From Myotis daubentonii (taxonomy: Eukaryota > Chordata > Mammalia > Chiroptera > Vespertilionidae): a stretch of 64,000 bases of DNA. Positions 45,150 to 57,263 of this stretch are shown in pieces. The notes beneath the pieces were generated by a model that was not told the origin of the DNA, ran no database searches, and saw only the letters and a list, made by a program, of their open reading frames with translations. The first letter of the stretch is position 1; each line of letters starts with the position of its first letter. The stretch is from the NCBI RefSeq assembly GCF_963259705.1, contig NC_081841.1, forward strand, positions 87,495,063-87,559,062, read 5' to 3'. Made by a program: the position numbers and the translations under genes.

Positions 45150-46894
45150 GAGAGTTTAGATTTAACTGTGAGCATTCTGATTCCAATGTCTATATTTATT
45201 CCATTACTTCATATTGAAAATGCAATATCCAGATATGGATCTAGATAGCTATTTACACAAATTAATGTAGATCATCTAGGAAATGAAGTTTTTATTCTAT
45301 TAAAGTGGTTTTGGGCTTTTCTTTTCATTCCTGTTTAATTTAAATTGATATTTAAATTTGGCATTTGAATTACAGGATGCTGATAACAGCGTTCTCAATT
45401 AGGACTAAAGAAGTGTGTCTAACACTCTGGAAAACACAACTCCCAACTCCCAAAGCCCCTGAGAGAGCTTTTCTTCGCTGTCAGGCTTCCTGCCTCTCAC
45501 TTCACTCCCCCAGCTGTGGGTTGAATATTCAGAAGCAAGGATAGAGGTAGGAGTCAATTATTCTGGGCAGGTTACTGTATCAGAGCTGTTCACTTGGTGG
45601 TGGAGGCAAACACAGTGTAAGAAAAAACAGAGATTCCTGAAATATTTGAGTTACTCTTCTGAAACTTCCAATACAAAATAAATTTATAATTAACTATCCT
45701 AAGTTAAATCTCAATGCCCCTAACTTGTATCTAAAGCACCACCACAGTCTCTGGGCAGATAAACCTCATTGCTGTGTGAGTAGGAAAGTTTCTTCAGCTT
45801 CTATTTCCCTCCAGGTTTTCTAACAGCTTCGTGGGCCCTTTTCTGCCTAATGTGAATATCAATGTGCTTTTCTGTTTGGCTTCCCAGTGAGCCTCCTGTG
45901 TTAATAGCGGATTGTGACTTGCCACTCCAGAAAAAAACACACACAAAAGTGATCGTTCTTTGCCGGTGTGAAACCTTACCTGCCATCTGCACATGCTCAT
46001 GTTGGCAGCTCCTCGTGATCCTTCAACTTTCAAGAAATCCTTAGAGGAATGAAAAGGACAGGCTCACCCCCACAGCGGAATGAGCTCCCAGCTTAGTCAC
46101 GTCAGTGGGATGAACACTGACATGTATACTGACAGGCCTGTTTCATACCCAGGAGCTCCTGCGAATTGGCACATGGCTACTTGGAAGCCTGGCACTCCCC
46201 CACATTGGGGTGGAATTTTGCCACCTCATCTTGTTCTTCCAGTTGGAGTGGAAGCCTCCCTCTGACTGACCAACTATCTGGATGAAGTGAGGTTATGTGA
46301 GAGGGGAGGGAGAATACCGAGACCTCCTTTGATCACGTGGCTTCTGAGAGGCCCGCTGCAGGAACCTGGCCCTGTGGTCTGCTCACTGCTACCACCCACA
46401 TCAGCCTAAACAGCCACACCCTGAGGTCCTAGTCCCAGAGCAGCTGTTTGGACTGCTTGTGTGGCCATCCCAACCCTCAATAGAAGATGGCCTGCCAAAC
46501 CTCAGGAAACTTGGAGTTGAGGTCAACTTAATGCTTTCCCAATAGGCCGTGGGAAGAAAGAAGGTGTAAAGTGACATGTGCTCATGGCAGCTAGTGTAAC
46601 TCTAGTTCAAACATGTTCTGTTTTTGCTAGATTGGTTTTCTGACCAACTGCTTTTTATGAAGATGTTTTTTTTTGGTATTAAATCCCAGTTTTATCTCTA
46701 AGACAAGATAGGGTATAAATAATAAGTAAACACATGAAAGCTCTCAATTCAAGAAAGTCTATAAATCACATTGTTTATTTAACCAAAAACAGTAATATCC
46801 CTTGACTTTGAGATGTTTTAGATGGGATATTTAAAATAGCCAAGCACCTGTTTTTAAGTTGGAAGTGGTCAATTAGAGTGTTAAAAGTTTGGGT
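45150..46894. other. Unique DNA, no gene recognised
   Basis: A moderately GC-rich part at 45780-46500 gives several short frames on both strands without a domain. It may be an unrecognised old LTR. Confidence 0.4.
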
Positions 46895-47105
46895 GTTGAC
46901 TGTTGGTGTCAGACCTGTGTGTTTAATGCCTGTTCTACCTCTTACCCTGTGAATTTCTCTAAGCCTCAATTTTCTAATCTGGAGTATGGAGATGATTATT
47001 ACACAGTACCTGTCACACTGGGTTGTTGAGAGGACTAAATGAAATCATGAATATAAAATGATTAGCATAGTGCCAGGCCCATAAAAGCTTATAAGTGAAT
47101 GTCAG
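46895..47105 (+). repeat. MIR SINE
   Basis: 'ctcttaccctgtgaatttct', 'ctaagcctcaattttctaat', 'gttgttgagaggactaaatg', 'gcatagtgccaggcccataa' in MIR sense order. Confidence 0.88.
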
Positions 47106-47140
47106 AAAGTCATGTTGTTAATGAAGCTGATAACAGCACC

Positions 47141-47592
47141 TGTCATGGCTAATTTTATTTGTGCACTTGACTGGGTGAAGGGATGCCCAAATAGCCAGTA
47201 AACACTACTATTGGGTGTGGTCAGTGAGGGTGTTTCCAGAAAGGATTAACATTTGAACCAGTAGACTGAGTAAAGACGAGTATCCTCACCATTGGGTGGG
47301 TGGGTATCATTCAATCGGTTGAGGGCTTGAATAAAATAAAAAGGTGGGAGGAAGGGAGAATTTCATTTTGCTTGAGTTGAGACATTCATCTTCTCCTGCG
47401 TTCAGACATGTGCACTCCTGGTTCTTGGGCCTTTGGACTTGAACAGAATTATACCACAGTTTTTCTTGTTTCTCCAGCTTGCAGATGGCAGATCACAGAC
47501 CTTCTCAGCCTCCATAACTGCATGGGCCAATTCATATGTACTGGTATACATATCGCCTATTGGTTCTGTTTCTCTGGAGAACCCTAATAAAC
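47141..47592 (-). repeat. ERVL-class (MLT2-like) solo LTR
   Basis: Starts 'tgtcatggctaattttattt' and ends 'tctctggagaaccctaataa', the complement of an MLT2-type LTR beginning 'ttagggttctccagagaaac'. Internal 'gtgagggtgtttccagaaag', 'tcattcaatcggttgagggc' and 'ctccagcttgcagatggcag' support it. No internal retroviral sequence. The 92-codon frame inside is not a gene. Confidence 0.72.
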
Positions 47593-49771
47593 GAGCAGTA
47601 TGCCAAGTCTTCCTTCTTGTACAAATTGATAACCACGGAGACAGCCTGGATTATTCAGTGATTGGGAATATGAGATTTTGGTCATTAGAACAACTTAAAA
47701 AACCCAACTAGATCAATGTACATATAAAGTCCTGCATACATGCATTTATGACGCAGCAATGAATTTTAGCAAGGATTTGATTAGTGCTCAAGATATTTAT
47801 TAGTGAAATACTCAAAGGTATGAAAATTACTTCTTTTGTCAGGATCAGCTTAAGTTCAACAAGCCAAATGTGTATTTATGTGTTTTGCTTTACTCATATT
47901 GTGATATATATATATATTTTTTGCAGCTGATTTGGACCAAAGACTCTAAAGAAAAGATATGCTGCATATAAGTATGTAGTTCTCAACCATACTTATCTGA
48001 TAAGGATATCACATAATTGCAGTTTTGAAGATGATTTTAATGGCAATATGGAGTGTCTTCTCACTGTTGCCATAATGATCACTGTTGGAACTCAAGAGGA
48101 ACTTATAAAACAATAATTAATTTCTATATTGAGTAGAGGAAGATCTACTTAGTGCTTAAACACTTAAGGCAATCATAATTTATTACATTTTTATAACATC
48201 GAATTGACCACTTATTAAACTATTTACTGGAAAAAATTCTCCTAGTCTTTTTTGGTCTTTCTGTAGAGTACTTCCATTTTTGGAATTAGAAACTCAGAAA
48301 AAAAACCTCAGTCAAAATGTTAAAAAACTTGCATCTTAAGAAATAGCTTCTTTGTCAAAGAAATGAAATCAAAGTTATCCTGCATCAACCTTGGTACCAC
48401 AATTTGGCTGAAATTCATCTTTTACTAGTTGTGCAATACTAGATTGGTATATTTGCTCTCTAAGAAACCCTATGTCAGCTTCCAGCCCTTTATTGGTATA
48501 AATCCATTCTGACTTTAGAAGGTTGGCAACCAGTTTGACATATGAAAAAGTCTGAGTGAAAATTCTACAAGAGCACTGAGAGAAGTTTAAACTGCCTAAC
48601 GTGTAGTGGCTATTTCAGAATGACTCCCAACTTTTGATTACTCAAGTGTAACCGACCAAGTCAAGAATTAATCATCTGCCACTTTTCACATTACCACTTA
48701 CACATTGAGAACTGATGTTGTATGCTAATATATTTTAATAAACTTTTCTAGTCACTTTTCTCTTTATTAAATAAAAACACCTTTCAATTAAATGACTATT
48801 TAGAGATGGGAATTACCAACCACACACCCACGGAGCTAATGCTTTATCTCTGTCACTATTGTTCAAAGTAAAAAAAAAAAAATGTTGTTAGAGTGTTTGT
48901 TGAGAAGGCTGTACCTAGGCCACTGCTGGCTGGCCTAGTCTATCCACAAGCACTAGTGAGAGTTTCCAGGTTTGGAAATGGCTATAGGGCAATGGGCCAA
49001 GGTGCCCTTCAGCATTGAGGGTATAAGAATGATTCAGAGAAAATTATATTTTATGACTTTCTCCTTGCTGCCCTCCATTGCCTGAAGTTTTATCCAGGTG
49101 ACATCAGATTTGACTAAACCTTAAGGCAGCCTAAAGGGGCAGGGTAAATTATATCTATGAATGGATAGGATTACTCTATCCTCCATACTCCCAAAGCTTT
49201 TAAAAAAACTTGTACTTTACTATAACTCATTTCACTTTATAATTAGGCATGTTTGCATGCCTATCTCTCCTGCTGGACAGCATTTCAAAATTCAAGAGGA
49301 TGGGACATGACCTCATTTGTTTTTGCATTCGGTACAAGCTTCAGCACAGTATCTGGAGCTTTAACGATGTTGGTAAGGGTTTGCTGGTTGTGTGGGAGTT
49401 GAGGGGGCAGGACCTTTCCTGAGCCCTTTGTCTTGGTCATGGTAGAAGTAAGGCATTTCTTATCAGAATCTCTCTATAAAAAGCACTACCATAGATCTAT
49501 AACCTCTCTTTTTTCTTCATCAGATGTCTCTTTCTGACTATGCTCTCTGAAATTATTATCAAGCTGCCATGCATGTCAGGCCATGTTGAACCATCAGACC
49601 AAATGTATTCACCCAAATTTGCCACCTTTCAGTGAAGCAGACTCAAAGATTCAGGACAAGGGGTAACACCTATGGCTTGTATGAAATAAACTAGTAAAGA
49701 ACAATTCAGAGGTACAAGGGAAGAGAAGGGGAAAAAGACAGAAATGGAGAAGCATTCAAAACACACATAGG

Positions 49772-49799
49772 CACACACACACACACACACACACACACA
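49772..49799. repeat. (CA)n microsatellite
   Basis: Fourteen CA units. Confidence 0.97.
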
Positions 49800-51130
49800 T
49801 TCTAATTTTTGGGCTAAATATGTGAGCATGTTCTTTGACATGGTCTCTTCATGTGTCCCCCTTCCCCCTAGCTTTTAAAAAAAGAGATATATCACTTGTG
49901 CATTTTTTTCAGAAATATATTTAAATTTTTTATTAAAAAAATAAAGACCCTGCCAAGCACTATGAGCTACTTAGAGACATTAATCAGGCCTTCCACATAT
50001 AAAGTACTTACTTACAATTATTATAAGTGTTAGATAGTGGTAAGAGAGGAGAACATCTAGATAGAATCTGGTCACTAATGTACCAAATAAGAAACCATTG
50101 GCTGCCAAATGAACTGCTTTTTTATTTTAAGTTCATCCTTATCCCTCATATTTAGCTATTTCCTTTCCTCCTTAAAAAATCTTTATGAAGGGAGTGAGGG
50201 TGGGAGGAGGCCAGGCCAAAAAAGGAAAAGATTTCATTTATAACACATATTTACAAGTAATACAACTTTCAATCAAACTATTTACTGAAGGATAAAAGGG
50301 TTCATTGGCATCCATAAAATGTGAATCTTGCATAAATAAATCAACAATGACGTGGTTGTTCAGGCTAAGAATATCAGCATATGTAATAGGAAAAGAAATC
50401 TTATCACTTGGAAATAGGTTTTTATATGTGATTTTAAATATTTATGAATAAGTACTTATTTATAGGAAGAGAATGTCAGGATTCATTTTAACAATTTTAT
50501 TTTGATCATTTTTATAATTGGTTCAATTTTGTTATATCAACACAAATACTTTATTGGAATAAAAAGAAAGGAACATGTGAATATATACACAAAAAGCAGT
50601 AAATTCTATAATGCAAACCAAAACAAAAATGTTACCACATATCATCTTTCATAGATGATTACCAAATCATTTCCATTTTAAATGCTTTTGACTACAATTC
50701 TTTTCAGGTAAATGAGAAACTCTCTAACTGCAATTTTAAGTGATCCTTTTACTCTAATTTTAAGTGATCAGAGATAGCAAACATCTTCTAAATGTCTTCT
50801 TCAAACTGTTGGTGAAATAATTTGGAAGGGGAGAAGCAAGTTGCAACATGTCTCATTTAGAAATGGTACAAAATCACAATAGGAATACAGTAAACCATAA
50901 TTTGCAATTGATTTTGATTTTTAATAAATGGGAAAAAGTCAAATTAGAGATTTTACCATCATCAATAGACACATGGTACACTTCCTATGAGTCCTGAAAG
51001 CAATTACTAGTATCGGAATGTGTCCCTGGGAGTCAATCCATTTCAACATGACTCTCATTTGCTGCATCATCATCTTTGTTACTGATCAGTTAATTCGCGT
51101 TAATAATTCTGGTAAAGAGGCACTGAAATG

Positions 51131-51132
<2 letters not shown>

Positions 51133-51164
<32 letters not shown>
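51133..51164. repeat. (CA)n microsatellite
   Basis: Sixteen CA units. Confidence 0.97.
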
Positions 51165-51167
<3 letters not shown>

Positions 51168-51184
51168 TCATTGGTTCAAATATT

Positions 51185-51660
51185 TACTAATCTGTGTGTG
51201 TTATGTGCCACTGAGTTCGTTCTGGCTCCTGATGACCCTATGAGTTTATGATGCCCACAGTGTTCTGTCCTTGTAGCCTTGCTCAGCTCCTGTAGACTCA
51301 TGCCCATGGCTTTGTTTATGGAGTCAATCCATCTCATACTTGGTATTCCCTTTTCCCAATGCCCTCTAATTTCTCACAGCATTACTGTCTTTTCCGAAGA
51401 ACCTAGCCTTCTCATGATGTACCAGGAGGAGGGTAGCTTCAGTTTTGTCGTTTTGCCTCCAGTGATGTGTCAGGTTTAAGTTGCTCTAAGATCTATTTGC
51501 TCATCGTTATGGCAGTCCAGAGTACCTGTAGAGTTCTCCTCCAACACCAGCTTTCAGATGAATCGTTCTTTTCCCTGTCAGCCTTCTTCACTGTCCCACT
51601 TTCACACTTGTACATGGTAACTGGGAATACGAGGGCATGGATGTTTTTAGCCTAATTCAG
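51185..51660 (-). pseudogene. RTE-class LINE reverse-transcriptase C-terminal remnant
   Basis: Read on the minus strand from about 51650, codons give FPVTMYKCES, then VKKADREKND and WCWRRTLQ. These correspond to the 'FPvtMYGCESWTvKKaDrkki...WCWRR' block after the polymerase domain of RTE-type LINEs (MamRTE/L4/BovB-like). Farther left the frame holds stops (after TMSK) but keeps similarity, down to a part resembling 'rMRWlDgi...mslsel...DRtlW'. An ancient, dead non-LTR retrotransposon piece without a protein product. Clade assignment is from the motif only. Confidence 0.72.
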
Positions 51661-51702
51661 GATCTAGAATTTCTTGTTTGAAAATACTGCATCATTTTAG
51701 AT

Positions 51703-51938
51703 CAGTGATGGCGAACCTTTTGAGCTCGGTGTGTCAGCATTTTGAAAAACCCTAACTTAACTCTGGTGCCGTGTCACATATAGAAATTTTTTGATATTTG
51801 CAACCATAGTAAAACAAGGACTTATATTTTTGATATTCATTTTATATATTTAAATGCTATTTAACAAAGAAAAATCAACCAAAAAAAATGAGTTTGCATG
51901 TCACCTCTGACACGCGTGCCATAGGTTCACCATCACTG
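51703..51938. mobile_element. Non-autonomous hAT MITE (236 bp) with target duplication
   Basis: Terminal repeats CAGTGATGGCGAACCTTTT and the complement of 'aggttcaccatcactg' pair well. The 8-bp flanks TTTTAGAT (51695-51702) and TCTTAGAT (51939-51946) differ at one base, the size expected of hAT transposition. Subterminal 'gacacgcgtgcc' is shared with the hAT end at 44279. No coding sequence. Confidence 0.94.
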
Positions 51939-51946
51939 TCTTAGAT

Positions 51947-54549
51947 TAAATTAAGGCTATTAAAGCAAGAATGGTGGTTCTTATAATTTAGAAAGACTCT
52001 ACAAACAATTATATCTAAATAAAAAATTCCAATTATCCATCAGTCATTCTTAAATACACAAATGTACCAGGACATAGCATTGTGTAAAAACTGAGATTTT
52101 ATTTGACTTCAAAATCTTCTGATTTAGTTACAAAATGAGATATAAACAGAGGTAGTAGCAGTATCAAGAGCTTACCACGCTTTGGGTGTTTACCACATGT
52201 ACACATACCTTGTCATTTTCACAATATGCCTGTGAATTTGGGGTTATTCCTCTGAATCCACAGATAGAGTGAGAGCTACAAGAAGGAGCAGAGCTGAATT
52301 TGAACTGAGTTCCATTTCACGCTAAGCCTGTGCTTTGTGGTTTCAAAATTGTGGTTCTAAAACAGCAGACGCAGTCACGCCCTATTAACTGGAATATTTG
52401 TGTTTTATCCAAGTTTGTTATAAAGTACATTTTTTTCCTGAAGAAAACTCTGCTGTGCCAGTGATTTATATTACATAATTTGAGACTTTTACCAGTATAT
52501 GTTTTATCTTTTTTTTTAAGTAGCTGACACAGTACCTGGCAGATAAGAGGTATTCAATAAATATTTGTTAAGTGAATTAACTGTGGAAAAGATTATCTTG
52601 TAGATATAATAAAATCATAGTTAAGAATTTATAAAAATTTAATGCGTATTTTAGGATCAAGAAATTTTTTTTAATTAAATGAATATTACTCAAAATCACT
52701 ACATATTAAAAGTATTAATACAATTTTTGCTAGTGATAAAGTGTTTCTGATGTTCAAGTATGATTTATATCATACATTTGGATATCATGACTACCTACTT
52801 TATGATTTTCTTCCATTATAAAGAAGTCATGCCTTAAAAATTGAGCGACAATATGTTTTCATCAGTTTCAATTTATTTGACCATGTATAACCTCACATTC
52901 AGAATACATTTCTTTACTCTTTGTTACCATTGGAACCTGCTGACTTTTTTTTTCTATTCTGGTAATATTTTATAACCTCCTTTAATAGTGCAACATTATT
53001 AGTGACTTATGCTCTGAAAATCATCTCTTTTTATGTTTTGCCACCTTCAATTTTCTGTAAGCACCTTAAATTCAGGGACACTGTAATGTTCATCCTTACG
53101 GTTTAGTATGGGATCTGGCCTATTGTAGAGACTTAAGACATTCTTGTGGAGAAAAAAGAAGGGAATGAGAGAGGTAGGTGAAGAGGAATGAAAGGGGGGA
53201 GGGAAGGTTAGAAGAAGGGAGGGAGGAAGGAATGAAAGAGAAAGGGGGAAGGGGGAGAGAGAGGGAAGAAAGTAAACCAGTTCTTGGATTATAAGAAGTA
53301 AAGTCAAGATCAACAGTCCTGAATCCTCGCTTAGAAATAGAGATCTACTGCAACATCTATTAAGAGGCTTACGTGTTAAATAACTGCCCAGGGTTAAACA
53401 AAAATAGTCCATTAATAACTGCCACTTTAGACTAAGACCTGTGTTCTCACTCAGACTTCATAAAGGATTTATTGAGCCTAGGGAAGTGCTTATCGTTGTA
53501 TGACATTTCACTACAACCCATAAATTGCAGGATTAGTCAAATCATTTAGATGACTGTTTCCACAAGAATACATTTATTGATTAGTAGTGATATCCTCTGG
53601 GTTCTCCAGGTTCTAGGGGATACAGTGAATTTTTTACCAGTTCTGTTATACTAATTTTGGCTCAGTATCATGGACTCATACACATACTACATGCAGTTTG
53701 GTAGTACTTTGCTTATGTGCACCTTAAGTACTTTTATCTTTTGAAACTTGAACTTCTGTGTTTCTTATATTGCTGATATTAGCAAATCTAAGGTGGTTTT
53801 TTAGAAAAAGAGAAAAAGAGAAAGGGAATAAAAGCAGAATAGAGGATTTGTGACAATCAGTTCTAATGTTTTTCACTATTTAGAGAATTTTTTTACTTAA
53901 AGTCAATCAACAACAAGCATTTATTGAACACCCAAAGGATGAAGTGTATGACTTAAATATGAATAATCTTTAGGATTGTAGTGTACCAGCGAAAGACTTA
54001 TTTTTCATGTCACTCAGAAAGGGAGCCATATGATGCTTTTTTGAATACCTGATTAAAATATTTAACACGAATTCACCTTTCATCTAAAGATAAAAAAAAG
54101 TTGAATGGGTAATAAAAAGAGCTCTTCTCGTTTAGATTATGCAAATGCCTAGTATTCTCATTATTACTGTCAGGGTGAAAACATAACAAGAAATATTAAA
54201 GAATTCCTTCCTTGAAAAAATCTAAGTACTATGAAAATTATATAGCATTTGTTTATTCAAGAGTCATTTATGGAGTGTCTGTTATGTTGAATGGGGATGT
54301 GAGACAGGGACACTGCAAATTTCGTAAATTTTTCTGATTTTTTGAACATTTCTGTTCAAAGGGTGTTATGGATTTCCCTAACAGAGTAGAAAACTGCCTT
54401 ATCTCCTGCTTCTGTCCACGTCTAGTCACCTAGTTAAGCCTAATATTGATTGCTTACCAAGTACAAGATGCTTCAGGCATTTTTTGTATGTGAATCTTTA
54501 ATCCATTCCAATCAGGGGTGATATGATATTCCTAAATTAACCACGGAGT
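51947..54549. other. Unique AT-rich DNA, no gene recognised
   Basis: Weak MIR/L2-like fragments (52140-52330, 52530-52580, 53890-53940) are possible but not secure. The reverse frame at 53047-53412 runs through a purine tract and is not a gene. Confidence 0.4.
53149..53273 (+). repeat. Polypurine tract (GA-rich)
   Basis: About 125 bases nearly all purine on the plus strand ('gggagggaggaaggaatgaa', 'agggggaagggggagagaga'), with a few pyrimidine interruptions. Mirror-like runs could form a triplex (H-DNA). Confidence 0.9.
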
Positions 54550-54800
54550 GTGATGGTGGAAAAAGCATGGATTTTGGAATTAAATAGATTTCAGTCTAAA
54601 TTCTAGCTGTTACTCATTAACCTCTTGGGAAAATTACTCAATTTCTCCAAGTTTCTGTTTTCTCACCTATAAAGTAGAACCAACCCCACCCCACCCCCCC
54701 TTTTTTTTTGCCTCACAGGGTTAACTAGAGGATTAAAATGAAGTAAGATATGTAAAGTACCTAGTGCAATTTCTGCCTACTGGTAATTCAACAAATGGCT
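54550..54800 (+). repeat. MIR SINE
   Basis: 'gaaaaagcatggattttgga', 'gggaaaattactcaatttct', 'tctgttttctcacctataaa', 'gggttaactagaggattaaa', 'taaagtacctagtgcaattt' follow MIR order; a C/T-rich run interrupts the middle. Confidence 0.85.
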
Positions 54801-57003
54801 CTATCTTCCTGGCTCCTCCCAAAATTAGGGAAGGGGAGGGCCAGAAGGAGAATGAAATGCAGGAGTAAGAGGGAGAGACTGAAATCTTTGGAAACTGCTG
54901 ACACCCCTGCTCTGTATTCAATGATTCTGCATTTTGTCACTCAGAGCAGTGATTCCCTAAGGAGGCTGATAATTAAAATCCCTAAGAAATGGGCCATGGC
55001 TTCCAGCTCATATTCTGATCTAAGATGGGCCTCACATTTAGAGTCTGAGTCAGAAGACTGCAATGGGGAAATGTTCTCTCTCTGTTTTCAAACTGAGACA
55101 TTGGTTTCCTGCACTGGGACTAGAACTTCTATCATCAGCTCTTCTGGTTCAAGGCCTTCAAACTTGAATGATTGTGGAAAAGTTGGCTGTTATCTGGCAG
55201 AGTTTGAGAGTTCTGAGGCCCATCTAAGAAGCTGAAGCTTGCAAGTACAGGATTGGGAAAGTGATGGGAGCCTGAAGATAAGGTTTCCTATCCCCTTAAC
55301 TAAAGGAACTTCAAATGGCCCGGCATGACTTCATCTTACAGGAAGGTGGTGGAGATCCTTGTCGAGGAGAATGAAGTCAGGAATAACCACCGATATTTAG
55401 AGCTTGGCAGAAGAAGGACCAGCAGGTTATGGTGAGCACCTCATAATTTGCTATTTAAAAAGATGATGAAGGTCTCAACTGTCCCTAGCCTGGTGCCACA
55501 GGGAGATGAGGTATAGGATGCAGAGCAGACCCCTTGATTTCTCTACTCACCAAGACTTGCTCATCTAATAAAAGGCTACTCCACTTAATGTCTTCCTTTC
55601 CAGTGATGAGACATCGCAATAACCTTACATTTTTGACAACTCTCTTTCCTCCATGACCTAGAAGACTATCACACCCCAGAATGTGCTCAGTGAAATAGAT
55701 GTTCATAGTTGTCGGTTAAAAGGAGGTTCTACCATCAACCAAGTTTGGGAGACAATGGGTTAACAAAGATACACATGTTTCTTTATAGCAGGTTTTCTCA
55801 GATCTTTCAATAAGTTAGTCATGCTGCGAATCTGAAAGAAACAGAGATAGTTTGAAGCATTTCCCCAAAACTTTTGACCACAGTCCCTGTATTAGTCAGG
55901 ATTTTCTCAGATTTTTAAATGACAGAAATCCAACTTCAACAGGCAAAAGCCATAAAAGAAATTTATTGGCTCACAGAACTAAGAAGCTCAGGCATGGTTG
56001 AACCCATAGGCCTCAAATGCTGTTACTAGTGTCTGTCTCTCTCCATCTCTTGGCTCAGCTTTCCTCTGGGTTGGCTTTGTTATCAAGAAGTCCTTCTCTA
56101 TGCAGTGGTCCCTGCAGCTCCAGGCTTACATTATACTTACAGTTATACATTCAATTTTAGGAAAATCTCCATGAGAAAACAGAACTTAAGTGAATTGTTT
56201 TTTTAATTTAAAAGTGTTTAAATCATAAGCAATTAAGGTAAAATTATGAGGTTATAAAATGTAATTTCTGAAGACCTTGTTTTTTATAAAAGTTTAATGG
56301 CAACCTCGGGTATTGGTAATGCTGGCTTAAAATATCATGAAACTGCCTAAGAGAAGCTGCCCCTCAGAAGTCAATGTGTTTGAGGACTTGGTCTGCTTCC
56401 CAAATCCCTGACATTCCCACAGTCCAGATTAGTGCTTTATAATTTACACAATGTTTTATTATTGTTTCCAAAGTCAAAGGGACTGCCTTGGGTTAAGGGA
56501 ATAGGTTATCAACACATTAAGGTGAACATATGATTTTATAAACTATATTTTATAGTATTTAAAAAGGAACCTTTAAAAAAATCTTAAGCTATTGCTTTCC
56601 ACAATCTCTGACCATGAACCTATTTTAATTGAACTTTGTTGGAAAGGTACAGAAGATATACCCATTTGAAAACTTCTATTAGTTGTCAACTTTATTGTAA
56701 ATTTATCATTAGACTCAAGATATATTTGACTGAGAAACACAGAACTCTTCATTAGTGTCCCAAATTGGTTCTAAATCATCAACATTACATAATGACACTG
56801 GCAGGAAATGCTGAACAGTCAATATGAAAGAGGCTTCTCTCTTTAATTGGTCAAATAGTAATCATTTCCATTTTGAAATGCGTAATGGTAATGACTTTAT
56901 TTTTACATATGTGATATTTTGGGGGATTTTGATTTTTCTAACCTAAGGAAGTTGTTCCAGCAAGTTAGAAGTTGAATTCCCTGGAGATGCTCATTTCTCT
57001 TTC
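54801..57003. other. Unique DNA with possible old LTR pieces
   Basis: The 146-codon frame at 54795-55235 starts inside the MIR and ends in sequence resembling the ERVL-type LTR at 47141 ('catcagctcttctggttcaa'), so it is not called a gene. At 55885-56145, 'attagtcaggattttctcag', 'agaaatttattggctcacag' and 'ctgcagctccaggcttacat' look like a common old mammalian repeat whose name I cannot give. Confidence 0.4.
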
Positions 57004-57192
57004 TACACTGAGTGGCCAGATTATTATGACCACCTGACGTTTGTAGGCAAATTAGTTATAATTTCACGCTGAAGTTGCTAGAGAGCCAGACCATTATAAA
57101 TAGGGAAGCAGGTTATTTACCACGACAGTAGAAGTGATTTTTTTTCTGAAGATATGGGTAAACAATGCAATTTAACAGCCTTTCAACGTGGG

Positions 57193-57194
<2 letters not shown>

Positions 57195-57260
<66 letters not shown>
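57195..57260. repeat. (AT)n microsatellite in the foldback loop
   Basis: About 33 AT units between the left arm and the inner element. A shorter ATATATAT lies on the other side (58055-58062), so the inner element entered an AT-rich loop. Confidence 0.97.

Positions 57261-57263
<3 letters not shown>

Larger units (their letters stand above)
47593..51184. other. Unique AT-rich DNA with microsatellites
   Basis: No exon recognised in 3.6 kb. The parts at about 48600-48860 and 50060-51000 are AT-rich and free of recognised transposons, possibly conserved non-coding sequence. Microsatellites are listed separately. Confidence 0.4.

Noticed and set aside
47433..47711. 92-codon frame
   Set aside because: Most of it is ERVL-type LTR sequence read in the wrong orientation.
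53047..53412. 121-codon Ser/Pro/Leu-rich reverse frame
   Set aside because: Composition comes from the polypurine tract.
54795..55235. 146-codon frame
   Set aside because: Begins in the end of a MIR and finishes in LTR-like sequence; no domain and no splice context.
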